64,000 bases of DNA, taken from Sedimenticola_A sp040506895. GTDB lineage: Bacteria; Pseudomonadota; Gammaproteobacteria; Chromatiales; Chromatiaceae. Under the pieces are notes generated by a model. That model made no database searches. It was given only the letters and a program-made list of their open reading frames with translations, and had not been told where the DNA came from. The stretch lies in the NCBI GenBank assembly GCA_040506895.1, contig JBEVVY010000001.1, forward strand, positions 248,001 through 312,000, read 5' to 3'. Shown here in pieces: positions 18,701 through 26,646 of this stretch. The position numbers and the translations under genes are program-made. Position 1 is the stretch's first letter. Every line of letters starts with the position of its first letter.

Positions 18701-21700
18701 TCAGATTATTAAGGATACCATCAGCCAATACACCAACAATACAGACATCTGGCACTTAGGCCGGCTGACTCGTGCCACGACCACTCATACCAACTCTCAG
18801 GGCAGTATCACCAAAACATCATCTTTCGAATACAATAGCAATGGATTGCTGAGCAAAGAGATTATTGAGCCAGACGATATCTCACTGCGCCTAGAGACAA
18901 GCTACACATACGACACCTTCGGCAACAAGCTGACTGCTACTACCTCGGGGCAGGGCATATCATCCCGTACCACCTCTACTGCCTACAGCGCTGACGGTAG
19001 ATTCCCAGTCACACTTGCCAATGCTTCGGGCCATAGCGAGACCCGTACGTACGACCCATTGTTTGGTAATATGCTGACCCTCACCGGGCCAAATGGTCTG
19101 ACAACAAGTTGGCAGTACGACAGCTTTGGCCGTAAAATCAGGGAGGACAGAGCTGACGGCACTTGGACCACTATCAATAGAGAGCTATGCAATGGCACAT
19201 GCCCGGGCAACGCGCCGTCAGGTACCATCCTTTATACCACCACTCAAGTTTCCGGAGAATCACCAGTCAATGTCTATGCGGATAAACTGGGTAGAGTGAT
19301 TCGTAAGGAGACCGTAGGATTTGATGGCGCAGCTGTCTTCACGGATACCGAGTACAACACATTAGGGCAGGTTGCACGCACCTCCAATCCCTATTTTACC
19401 GGCGACACCATCTACTGGACCCGCTACGAGTACGATACATTAGGCCGCACAACTCTGGAAGCATCGCCTACAGAGAGCGATCCCACTGCAACAGGTGGTA
19501 CTAACGATGTCATGCGCATCCATGCTGGACTCTCCGTTACAGAAATCGACGTCAATAACCATGAGACTACCAGGGTCAAGAACCTCCAAGGTAAGCTCTC
19601 CCAGGTGATAGACGAGGAGTTTGGCACCACCAGCTATGTCTATGATGCCACGGGCAATCTACTCAGGAGCAATGACGGCATTCGGATCCTTTCAGAGATG
19701 ACATACGACCTGCGGGGCCGCAAAATCACCATGATCGATCAGGACATGGGTTCCTGGAGCTACAGCTACAATGTGGTAGGCGAGTTGACTAGCCAAACCG
19801 ACTCGAAAAATCAGACAGTCACTATTACGTATGATGTCCTTGGGCGCAAAGTCAGTCGCACTGAGCCAGAGGGCACAAGCACCTGGACCTACGACACTGC
19901 CACAAACGGTATAGGAAAGCTGGCCCAGGTTAGTGGTCCCAATGGCTATATAAAAACAAGTACGTATGATCAGTATGGGCGGGTGAGCAGTACCACTACT
20001 ACCGTACAGAGCCAGAATTATACCCAAAGTATCAGCTATGATAGCTTTGGTCGTGTTGCCACTCGTACGAGCCCTACAGGTTTTGTCGTGGTTAATCACT
20101 ACAACGCCCAGGGTTATCTCTCCTCTGTCAGTAACAGTGATGCCAGTACCACCTATTGGCAGGCAGACGTGGTGGATGCCCATGGCCGAACAGCACTTTT
20201 GACCCTTGGTAACGGCCTGGAAACCGTACGTCAGTACGATGCTGCCCAAGGCTATCTTAAGGGCATCCTGACGGGTAATGCTGGAAGTGTGCAGTTTCTC
20301 ACCTACACTTTTGACAATCGTGGTAACTTAACTAACCGGTCAGATGTCAATCAGAACCTCTCAGAGAGCTTCATCTACGATGGCCTAAACCGCCTCACCT
20401 CTGCTACAGTAGCAGCCAGTGGCATGCTACCAGCAGTGACAAAGACATACACCTATGACAGTGTAGGTAACATTACCAACAAGTCAGATGTGGGCAACTA
20501 CACATACGGTACCGGCATCCAATACGGTGCTGGCGTACATGCGGTCACTCAGGCAGGTAGCAATAGCTACACCTATGACGCCAATGGCAACATGACCGGT
20601 GGTGCAGGACGTGTAATCACATGGGCAAGTTTCGATAAGCCGATATCAATTACCAAAGGTGATGCCTCGGTCAGTTTCGAATACGATGCAGACCATAACC
20701 GGGTCCGCAGTATTCGCACCAACCAGATTGATGATGGTAGTGGAGGCCCGCCGACCACTTCAACAACCACTACGGTCTACCTGGGAAAAGGTTACGAGCG
20801 AGTCACGAATCCCAGTGGAGTCATAGAACACAAGCACTATATCAAGGTGGCAGGTGCTACCGTGCTCTACACAACCCGTAGTAACAGTGTTAATGACACC
20901 CGCTATTTTCACCAAGATCACCAGGGTAGCACGGATGTTGTGACAAACGAGAGTGCGCAGGTTGTGGAGCGTAGCAGTTTCGATGCATTCGGCTCACGCA
21001 GGCAGGTTAACTGGCAGGACCCCATATCTCAGATCACCTCGTTGTTCACCAGAGGTTATACAGGCCATGAACAGCTTGATGGGGTAGGGCTTATCCACAT
21101 GAATGGTCGAGTCTACGATCCGATGCTGGGTAGATTCCTCAGCGCTGATCCCCATGTGCAGAGCCCTGCTAATCCACAAAACCTCAATCGTTACACATAC
21201 GTCAACAATAACCCGCTTTCTTATACCGATCCAAGTGGTTACTTCTTTAAGAAGCTATTTAAAAAGATAGCAAAGACAATTAAGAAATATATTCGTCCAA
21301 TGCTTCAGATTGCAGCCATGTACTTTGGAGGGCCAATAGTTGCTGCAATTACTTCAGCTGTGATTGTCAAGGCAGATGGAGGAAGTTGGGGGGATGCTTT
21401 AAAAGCGGGTATTATTAGTGGTGCGACGTCACTTGCCTTTGCAAAGTTGAATGGATTGAAGCCAGGATTTACAAAAGTTGTGGCTCATGGTGTCGTTGGA
21501 GGATTAAGCTCTGTTGCCTCAGGAGGAAAGTTTAAGCATGGTTTCTTGAGCGCCGGTTTCACGCAGGCAATCGCCGGCAAGATAGATGGTTGGTTCCCAG
21601 ATTCAAAGTTAGCACGCATAGTTGCATCTTCTGTTGTAGGAGGAACTGCATCTAAGCTTGGAGGTGGAAAGTTCGCAAATGGGGCAGCTACCTTTGGATT

Positions 21701-22196
21701 CCTCCATCTCTTCGGTTCTTTAGCCAGATATGCCACTGGGGAAACGGACCGCCTCAAGAGATTAGCTTGCTCTAGTGTTGGTCAGGACTGTGTAGTTGAT
21801 GAAAGAGGTGTTTTGAGAACTGATGGGACAAGGGGTGCAGACTATAGCCTCAACCCAACAGAAAGTGGCAATTGGTTAACTCGGTCTGGTATGGCTCCCG
21901 AAGGCTCTGGAGCGCATTGGTACGATCCTGGTCAGCCGCTGGATAACAGGGCGCTACGCTATTTCGTTACTGATGTTTCCAAGATTCACGACTGGTTCAA
22001 TAGCTGGAATTACAACTCTGCTAATGGCCTGTATATGAGTCGAGGAGCTGGCTTCGACACCATATTCCAAGCGTACAGTTTTGCAGGCATGCCAGTAGCG
22101 GCTGCGGCAACTGTCTTCGGGTATGCGGGGAATATGCCGTTCGAGCAGCAGATGCTTTATTACAATATCTACCGCAACTCGCGCAGGGACGATTAG
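15771..22196 (+). CDS. SpvB/FG-GAP/Rhs polymorphic toxin with Sec signal (2141 aa); C-terminal 221 aa donated by mobile unit
   Basis: A Sec signal peptide ends near residue 44 (SLSQPAFA). Residues ~45-340 resemble the SpvB/TcaC N-terminal domain. About residues 355-770 hold seven calcium-binding FG-GAP-like loops (DINGDGLPDR, DMNGDGLLDR and variants; one has Ala for the second Gly). A long run of YD/Rhs repeats follows, then the Rhs core (HMNGRVYDPMLGRFLSADP at about 1780, ending SYTDPSGY near 1824). After the core comes a hydrophobic linker and two pre-tip modules of the form VVGG..S...GGKF..G. The tip ends with HDWFNSWNYNSANG and an Ala-rich hydrophobic stretch; its activity is not recognisable. 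From codon 1921 (TTT at 21531) the sequence belongs to the mobile unit. Lack of PAAR and presence of a signal peptide argue against T6SS loading; the gsp operon just upstream hints at type II export (inference). Confidence 0.93.
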   Translation: MPMSSSSFGAVRALANSVRFVIAKSHCVLITSLITFSLSQPAFANVSTAGFTAGELSVSQSGAAIYSIPIIVSPGVAGMQPELLISYSSQDGDGLLGLGFNLSGLSTVQRCGATIEQDGFKGGVYYDSRDRFCLDGRRLIAVSGADGDSGTEYRTEIDAISKIISYGQKGSGPDYWIVKTKSGQTMEYGNTADSQVDTRDGQNAREWAVSKILDASANAIDFSYYEDTVNGEHYPLRLDYAQNSVRFSYEDRPVIRRHFQAGSKITLSKRMNSVAVYVGETLVRNYQLRYAADNILNRLEGVTEQSGTGDSFPETVFTWQTSTGSQFDQGSQWLPNLGNESLNALMDVNQDILSQYLDINGDGLPDRISEKNPTTGSPGLYVMLNNGSGFDSGSHWLPNYPLAWHNLPSDRDMYGSLVSAFRDINGDGLVDRVWPTDPTSTGFFSLIYGPYAALNNGAGFDASGTWHTPFSPNTPYYTNQFYQVETKIGDSNFIAFVDMNGDGKLDRVASRHPSGTYPNPMPGFYVMLRSENGLEPGQYWLPDYSGTDSNYVTKENAEDDVFIDQVDMNGDGLLDRVYNKNPITNAQGFYVMLNTGSGFDSGKQWLPDLGDDRKNLIKDYSGGDLQIAIFDINGDALPDRIFDRDPYTNAEGVHVMLNNGDGFEPVEKWIDDLGDISLSRVEEYVSDGSLKFGFVDVNGDGLPDRVYGENPYTGSKEIYVKLNTGNGFETGSTWIGGFSDDWKNQIRATNSEGDVKADFMDMNGDGLVDRVFSSNPNTNEQGLYVMLNQNYIPRVVNISSVMEDSSIEYSSIRDKSIYQNASEVSYPNINMPAPMGVVNQILVDNGVGGNNATTYKYGDGKFNVRGRGFLGFGWMEATDQQTSIVTKTTYRQDFPYTGQTLRTEQRLSDGTLIEETDIVFADITSYGDKVHFPYIASKVDASYELDGTSISTTTTQNEYDAYGNALRVTVTVTDGFDQIIKDTISQYTNNTDIWHLGRLTRATTTHTNSQGSITKTSSFEYNSNGLLSKEIIEPDDISLRLETSYTYDTFGNKLTATTSGQGISSRTTSTAYSADGRFPVTLANASGHSETRTYDPLFGNMLTLTGPNGLTTSWQYDSFGRKIREDRADGTWTTINRELCNGTCPGNAPSGTILYTTTQVSGESPVNVYADKLGRVIRKETVGFDGAAVFTDTEYNTLGQVARTSNPYFTGDTIYWTRYEYDTLGRTTLEASPTESDPTATGGTNDVMRIHAGLSVTEIDVNNHETTRVKNLQGKLSQVIDEEFGTTSYVYDATGNLLRSNDGIRILSEMTYDLRGRKITMIDQDMGSWSYSYNVVGELTSQTDSKNQTVTITYDVLGRKVSRTEPEGTSTWTYDTATNGIGKLAQVSGPNGYIKTSTYDQYGRVSSTTTTVQSQNYTQSISYDSFGRVATRTSPTGFVVVNHYNAQGYLSSVSNSDASTTYWQADVVDAHGRTALLTLGNGLETVRQYDAAQGYLKGILTGNAGSVQFLTYTFDNRGNLTNRSDVNQNLSESFIYDGLNRLTSATVAASGMLPAVTKTYTYDSVGNITNKSDVGNYTYGTGIQYGAGVHAVTQAGSNSYTYDANGNMTGGAGRVITWASFDKPISITKGDASVSFEYDADHNRVRSIRTNQIDDGSGGPPTTSTTTTVYLGKGYERVTNPSGVIEHKHYIKVAGATVLYTTRSNSVNDTRYFHQDHQGSTDVVTNESAQVVERSSFDAFGSRRQVNWQDPISQITSLFTRGYTGHEQLDGVGLIHMNGRVYDPMLGRFLSADPHVQSPANPQNLNRYTYVNNNPLSYTDPSGYFFKKLFKKIAKTIKKYIRPMLQIAAMYFGGPIVAAITSAVIVKADGGSWGDALKAGIISGATSLAFAKLNGLKPGFTKVVAHGVVGGLSSVASGGKFKHGFLSAGFTQAIAGKIDGWFPDSKLARIVASSVVGGTASKLGGGKFANGAATFGFLHLFGSLARYATGETDRLKRLACSSVGQDCVVDERGVLRTDGTRGADYSLNPTESGNWLTRSGMAPEGSGAHWYDPGQPLDNRALRYFVTDVSKIHDWFNSWNYNSANGLYMSRGAGFDTIFQAYSFAGMPVAAAATVFGYAGNMPFEQQMLYYNIYRNSRRDD
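21527..21541. other. Left attachment junction (attL) inside rhs
   Basis: Resident codons GGA GGA AAG end in TTT (21531-21533) and are followed by the unit's AAGCATGG. The reading frame is kept (GGKF then KHG). The same TTT occurs at 29080 and 36629 with unit sequence GCATCAGGTGTACCAGTG on its left. The original target, obtained by joining left and right flanks, would be AAAG-TTT-GCAAATGG, coding for GGKFANG. Confidence 0.8.
21669..21682 (+). other. Second target-like site inside the incoming tip
   Basis: AAGTTCGCAAATGG differs at one base from the deduced original target AAGTTTGCAAATGG and again codes for KFANG within a VVGG..GGGKFANG module. The unit therefore carries a near-copy of its own target downstream of its left end; the second unit has it at 29218-29231. 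Whether it can be used is untested. Confidence 0.5.
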
Positions 22197-22198
22197 CT

Positions 22199-22570
22199 AT
22201 GTATGGTCGTCTGCTTGGATTGGGTTTTCTGATGTTTGTGCAAGTGGGTTGTGGTAGCGGCTACTATCCGCCAGATCAGCTTCATCGTTCTGTAAAACCG
22301 CATTCAAGTCGAGAGGGCGTCTATCTTGTTTACTATAGGCGTCACCAAGTGATTGACGAATATGGGCCTGGTGTTGAGAGAGTAAGGGAAGCTATTCGTA
22401 ACAATCCTGATAATTGGCGTGCTTTGTGGGACAAGGCGGCAGCAGAGGCGGTAACACGGTATATGGAAGACAAAGGGTTGATTCCTTCAGAGTGCCAGAA
22501 TGGGATTGTGGTGATTAATAGCTACGGCGATGAAGCTGGCGGCGGTACTACCGCATTCCGTTGCAAATAA
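22199..22570 (+). CDS. Candidate immunity protein for the Rhs tip (copy 1), secreted or lipoprotein, 123 aa
   Basis: The gene starts 2 bp after the rhs stop, the usual place for the cognate immunity gene. The N-terminus is a signal sequence ending in FVQVGCGSG; Cys in that position suggests a lipoprotein, although the residue three before Cys is Gln rather than Leu. No known domain is visible. A periplasmic location would match a toxin that acts in the envelope. It ends 11 bp from the convergent ParE-like gene. It travels with the tip inside the mobile unit. Confidence 0.65.
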   Translation: MYGRLLGLGFLMFVQVGCGSGYYPPDQLHRSVKPHSSREGVYLVYYRRHQVIDEYGPGVERVREAIRNNPDNWRALWDKAAAEAVTRYMEDKGLIPSECQNGIVVINSYGDEAGGGTTAFRCK

Positions 22571-22581
22571 AAGCGATAGCT

Positions 22582-22899
22582 TTATCTTTTTCCAGATTCC
22601 CAGGGCATAGTCTCTTGCCCGGCTAGGTTCCGACTGCCATGGATGATGGTAACGATAAAAACCTGCTTAGGCTGAGTCAGGTAGATGATCCGATAACCTT
22701 GGTAGATCAGTTCTCGTACATCTTTGCGGCCCTCGGCTTCAGGTACCGGTCTGCCCATCTTAGGGAAGGTCTCCAGGTTCTCAACCGAGGCGATGATCCG
22801 TTCCGTGAAGCGCCGGGCGTAGTAAGGGGAATCCTTGGCGATGTAAGCCTTCAAATCCCGGATATCGGCCCTGGCGCGTTTCGACCATTTAATCACCAT
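22582..22899 (-). CDS. ParE/RelE-family toxin (105 aa), copy 1
   Basis: The sequence has the ParE/RelE core: WSKRARADIRDLKAYI at the N-terminus, FPKMGRPVPE, VRELIYQGYRIIYL and a C-terminal IHGSRNL. ParE members poison gyrase; RelE members cleave mRNA. The VRELIYQGYRI/IHG pattern fits ParE better. The start overlaps the upstream 61-residue antitoxin by 11 bp. It is the last gene of a leftward XRE-antitoxin-toxin operon inside the mobile unit, where it would stabilise the element after integration. Confidence 0.85.
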   Translation of the reverse strand: MVIKWSKRARADIRDLKAYIAKDSPYYARRFTERIIASVENLETFPKMGRPVPEAEGRKDVRELIYQGYRIIYLTQPKQVFIVTIIHGSRNLAGQETMPWESGKR

Positions 22900-23074
22900 T
22901 GCCCAGCAACTCGGCCTTGACCTGTTCGTGAGGAATGGTGCGGCCAGCCTCGATATCGGCTAATCCTTCCTCGATCTTTTGCTTTACATACAGCTCATAC
23001 ATGATGTCGTCCCAGGACGCCTGGTCGGACAGGTGGTCGATAATCTCTTTAGCGGCTTGTTTGGCGGTTTGCAT
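22889..23074 (-). CDS. ParD-like antitoxin (61 aa), copy 1
   Basis: A small acidic protein (AKEIIDHLSDQASWDDIMYEL) of the type found as antitoxin next to ParE. It shows no clear DNA-binding domain. The neighbouring XRE protein, 11 bp upstream in the same operon, may supply autoregulation. The assignment rests on size, composition and the 11-bp overlap with the toxin gene. Confidence 0.7.
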   Translation of the reverse strand: MQTAKQAAKEIIDHLSDQASWDDIMYELYVKQKIEEGLADIEAGRTIPHEQVKAELLGNGD

Positions 23075-23085
23075 GGCAAATCCTC

Positions 23086-23460
23086 CTATCTAACGGCATG
23101 GATGGGATCAGCAACGATATGCTTGAGCCGATCCTGACGAACAGCCATATCCAGGAAATGGCAGATAACATCCTGATCTTCCGGTTTTAGCTGATCCACC
23201 TGTTTGCACAACTCTTTCAGCTTCCGGTTTTGAATATCAAACTGAGCTGCTTGCTGCTTCTCTGTGCCAAGCAATAATCGGTCAAGACTGACTTCCAATA
23301 CATCGGCCAATTTGATGATGTAATCAAATTGTGGCTTACCTTTGCCCTGTTCCCATCGGCCAATCAACCGGGGTTGCACCCCCAGCAGGTCAGCCAGTTC
23401 CATCTGTGTCAGTTGACGCGCTTTGCGCAGATCAGCGAGGTTTTTACCAAAATCAGCCAT
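23086..23460 (-). CDS. XRE-family transcriptional regulator, copy 1
   Basis: ATG 23460 (MADFGKN) fits the helix-turn-helix family start; an in-frame ATG at 23496 is an alternative. Residues ~5-60 form a Cro/CI-type HTH (LTQMELADLLGVQPRLIGRW), followed by a ~60-residue helical tail. It is transcribed divergently from the primase gene across an operator-like inverted repeat, so it is the likely repressor controlling both its own operon and the primase, comparable to the switch of a phage or satellite. Confidence 0.85.
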   Translation of the reverse strand: MADFGKNLADLRKARQLTQMELADLLGVQPRLIGRWEQGKGKPQFDYIIKLADVLEVSLDRLLLGTEKQQAAQFDIQNRKLKELCKQVDQLKPEDQDVICHFLDMAVRQDRLKHIVADPIHAVR

Positions 23461-23512
23461 GCACCAGTTCTCTATGACGTGATACTTGCTGAGCATCTTA
23501 AATCCTCTATTT

Positions 23513-23560
23513 TTGACCTGACTTGAATAGGATAATAATAGCTGTTATAAATCAGGTCAA
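23513..23560. promoter_or_regulatory. Divergent promoter/operator between XRE operon and primase, copy 1
   Basis: A perfect 9-bp inverted repeat TTGACCTGA (23513-23521) / TCAGGTCAA (23552-23560) brackets overlapping promoters. On the minus strand TTGACC, a 17-nt spacer and TATTAT (23532-23537) form a good sigma-70 promoter for the XRE operon. On the plus strand TTGAAT (23524-23529) and TATAAA (23546-23551) with 16 nt form a weaker one for the primase. A repressor bound at the repeats would cover both. Confidence 0.6.
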
Positions 23561-23595
23561 CTTTTACCTTGACGGGGTTTTGGAGGAAAACGGCT

Positions 23596-26500
23596 ATGGC
23601 GCGAATACCGAACAACGAGCTGGATCGATTGAAAAGCGAAGTCTCGCTGGTACGGCTGGTGGAATCCTCCGGCATTGTGCTGAAGCAACACGGCAAGGAC
23701 TATCTGGGACTGTGCCCCTTCCATGACGATAAGGAGCCCAGCCTGGTGATCTCTCCGGAGAAGAATCTGTGGCATTGCCTGGGGGCCTGCGGTGAGGGCG
23801 GCGATGTGATCCAATGGGTGATGAAGCGCCAGGGGGTGAGCTTTAGGCACGCGGTGGAGATCCTGCGCAGTGACGCCTCGCCTTTAGCTGCTGAGAAAGC
23901 GCCCTCTCAACCGGTGAAACGCACCACCACCAGGCAACTGGATACCCTGCTGGATGGTGACCAGGAGGCCCGGCAGTTGCTGAACCAGGTGACCGACTTC
24001 TATCACGAGGCCCTGCAGCAGAATCCTGATGCCTTGGCCTATCTGCAGCAGCGTGGCCTGGGTGATCCGGAACTGATCAAACGCTTCAAGCTGGGCCTGG
24101 CCAATCGGACCCTGGCCTATCGCCTGCCGGAGAAGAACCGCAAGGCGGGCGCTGCCGTGCGGGGCAAGCTGCAGGAGATCGGCATCCTGCGCTCATCGGG
24201 CCATGAGCATTTTAACGGTTCCATCGTGGTGCCGGTGTTCGATGGTGAGGGCCAGGTGGTGGAGCTGTACGGGCGTAAACTGCTGGGCAAACGGTTGCGC
24301 AAGGGCACCCCGCAGCATCTGTATCTGCCAGGTCCCCATGCCGGGGTCTGGAACCTCGAAGGCCTGCGGGGCCAGTCCGAGGTGATCCTCTGCGAGGCCT
24401 TGATCGATGCCATGACCTTCTGGGTGGCAGGCTTCCGGAACGTCACCGCCAGCTATGGGACCAGCGGCTTTACCGATGACCACCTGGCAGCCTTCAAGGC
24501 GGCAGGCATCGAGCGGGTACTGATCGCCTATGACCGGGATACAGCCGGTGATGGGGCTGCCGAGAAGCTGGCCAAGGAACTGCAGGCGGAAGGCCTTGCC
24601 TGTTACCGCTTGCAGTTCCCCAAGGGCATGGATGTGAACGAATACGCCCTGAACGTGCAACCGGCCAGCAAGAGCCTGGGCGTGGTGATCCGCTCTGCCG
24701 AGTTCATGGGTGAAGAGCTGCCGCCGGAGCGGCAACTGGATATCGAGACGCAGACGGGCCAACCTGCCTCTTTAGCTGCTGAACCTCAGTCCCAGGATGA
24801 CGCACCAGGACCTGAATCCCCCCAACTACCCGCTGCCGCTGTTCCTCCAGCTCCCGAAGAATCACCCCAGCCTGATGTCTCCGAACATGAGGTGAACCTG
24901 AGCTATGAGAATCGCCATTACCGCGTTAGGGGCTTGAAAAAGAACACCAGCTACGAGGTGCTGAAGGTCAATGTGCTGGTGAAGATCGGAGAAGCGATCC
25001 ATGTGGACAGCTTCGATCTCTACAACGCCAAACAGCGCCAGGCCTTTGCCCGGGTTGCCGCTTCCGAGTGCGGCATCGAGGACAAGGTGATCCAGCGCGA
25101 TCTGGGCCAACTGCTGCTGCAACTGGAGAGCCTGCAGGATCAGGCGATCCAGGAGGCGCTAAAGCCCAAGGAGCCAACCGGCTACACCATGGACGAGGCG
25201 GAACGGGAACAGGCCCTGGCCCTGCTGCGCGATCCGCATCTGACGGATCGCATCGGCGAGGCCTTCGTGCAGAGCGGCCTGGTAGGCGAACCGGCCAACG
25301 CCCTGATGGGCTACCTGGCGGCGGTCTCGCGCAAGCTCCGGACACCGCTGGCCATCATCGTGCAATCCACCTCGGCGGCAGGTAAGAGTGCCCTGATGGA
25401 TGCGGTGCTAAAACTGATCCCCGAAGAGGACCGGGTGCATTACTCGGCCATGACCGGCCAAAGCCTGTTCTATCTGGGCGAATCGGATCTAAAACACAAG
25501 ATCCTTGGCATCGCCGAAGAGGAAGGGGTGAGACAAGCAGCCTATGCCCTGAAACTCCTGCAATCCCAGGGCGAGCTGACCATCGCCAGCACCGGCAAAG
25601 ATCCCGAATCCGGCAAGCTGGTGACTGAGGAGTACCGTGTCGAAGGACCGGTGATGCTGTTCCTGACGACTACCGCTATCGATATCGACGAAGAGCTGTT
25701 GAACCGTTGTGTGGTGCTGACCATCAACGAGAGCCGGGAACAGACCGCCGCGATCCAGCAGCGTCAGCGTGAGGCCAGAACCTTGGAGGGCCTGCTGGCC
25801 AGCAACCAGGCCGAACAGCTGATCCAGCAGCACCAGAACGCCCAGCGCCTTCTCAGGCCGCTGGCGGTGGTCAATCCCTATGCCGAACAGCTGGCCTTTG
25901 CGGACAGTCGGACCCGTACCCGGCGTGACCATGAGAAGTATCTGACGCTGATCGATAGCATCGCGCTGCTGCATCAGTACCAGCGTGAGGTGAAGCAGGT
26001 GCAACAAGGTGGCCAAGTCATCGAGTATATCGAGGTGACCCGTGAGGACATCGCCCTGGCCAACCAACTGGCCCATGAGATCCTGGGCCGCTCCCTGGAT
26101 GAGCTGCCGCCGCCGACCCGGCAGCTCTTAAAATACCTTCACGCTTTAGTGGCTGAACAGATGAAGGCCGAGGGGCTGAAACAGCATGAGGTGCGCTTTA
26201 CTCGCAAGATGATCCGTGAGGCCAGCGGCCTGTCCAACAGCCAGGTCAGTGTGCACCTGGAGCGGCTGGTGGCGCTGGAGTATGTCTATGCCCATCGGGG
26301 CCGCAACGGCCAACGCTATGTCTATGAACTGGTGTTCGACGGTGTGCTGGAGGAGGCGCAGCCGCAGCTGATCGGCCTGATCGATGTTGGACAACTGGAA
26401 AACAGGGGTACGGTGACCGACCTTCCGGTCTCAAGGGGAGACCTTACGGATGGCTTCCGGTCTGCTTCCGGTGACCTTCCGGGCAGCTTCCACACCCCTG

Positions 26501-26646
26501 AAAAGGACCGCCAGCCCAGTGGTGACATGGCTTTGCCGGAATCCGGCCCTGATGAACTGGGAAACGGGCCTATCAGCGGGAAAAACAACGGCGCGTCATA
26601 CTGTAGTGATGTGCCTGCTTTAGTTGCTTCTGCCAAGGCACAGTAA
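23596..26646 (+). CDS. Primase-helicase: CHC2 zinc finger, Toprim, P-loop domain (1016 aa), copy 1
   Basis: ATG 23596 has GGAGG 9 nt upstream. Residues 40-65 are a DnaG-type CHC2 zinc finger (C40, H43, C61, C65). Toprim follows at about 262-350, with CEALIDAMTF and the acidic YDRDTAGD. After a Pro/Gln-rich linker (about 385-430) there is a P-loop domain with Walker A STSAAGKS (K597), and a winged-helix-like region near 850-920. Such primase-helicase fusions occur in plasmids, phages and phage satellites, where they start replication at the element origin. The gene is coupled to the integrase (TAATG overlap), so excised circles may replicate. Confidence 0.9.
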   Translation: MARIPNNELDRLKSEVSLVRLVESSGIVLKQHGKDYLGLCPFHDDKEPSLVISPEKNLWHCLGACGEGGDVIQWVMKRQGVSFRHAVEILRSDASPLAAEKAPSQPVKRTTTRQLDTLLDGDQEARQLLNQVTDFYHEALQQNPDALAYLQQRGLGDPELIKRFKLGLANRTLAYRLPEKNRKAGAAVRGKLQEIGILRSSGHEHFNGSIVVPVFDGEGQVVELYGRKLLGKRLRKGTPQHLYLPGPHAGVWNLEGLRGQSEVILCEALIDAMTFWVAGFRNVTASYGTSGFTDDHLAAFKAAGIERVLIAYDRDTAGDGAAEKLAKELQAEGLACYRLQFPKGMDVNEYALNVQPASKSLGVVIRSAEFMGEELPPERQLDIETQTGQPASLAAEPQSQDDAPGPESPQLPAAAVPPAPEESPQPDVSEHEVNLSYENRHYRVRGLKKNTSYEVLKVNVLVKIGEAIHVDSFDLYNAKQRQAFARVAASECGIEDKVIQRDLGQLLLQLESLQDQAIQEALKPKEPTGYTMDEAEREQALALLRDPHLTDRIGEAFVQSGLVGEPANALMGYLAAVSRKLRTPLAIIVQSTSAAGKSALMDAVLKLIPEEDRVHYSAMTGQSLFYLGESDLKHKILGIAEEEGVRQAAYALKLLQSQGELTIASTGKDPESGKLVTEEYRVEGPVMLFLTTTAIDIDEELLNRCVVLTINESREQTAAIQQRQREARTLEGLLASNQAEQLIQQHQNAQRLLRPLAVVNPYAEQLAFADSRTRTRRDHEKYLTLIDSIALLHQYQREVKQVQQGGQVIEYIEVTREDIALANQLAHEILGRSLDELPPPTRQLLKYLHALVAEQMKAEGLKQHEVRFTRKMIREASGLSNSQVSVHLERLVALEYVYAHRGRNGQRYVYELVFDGVLEEAQPQLIGLIDVGQLENRGTVTDLPVSRGDLTDGFRSASGDLPGSFHTPEKDRQPSGDMALPESGPDELGNGPISGKNNGASYCSDVPALVASAKAQ

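Noticed and set aside
19692..20249. 185-codon frame opposite the rhs YD-repeat region
   Set aside because: Antisense to a repetitive coding region; no motif or ribosome site.
25489..26076. 195-codon frame opposite the primase
   Set aside because: Antisense frame inside a gene with clear domains; composition reflects codon bias of the primase.
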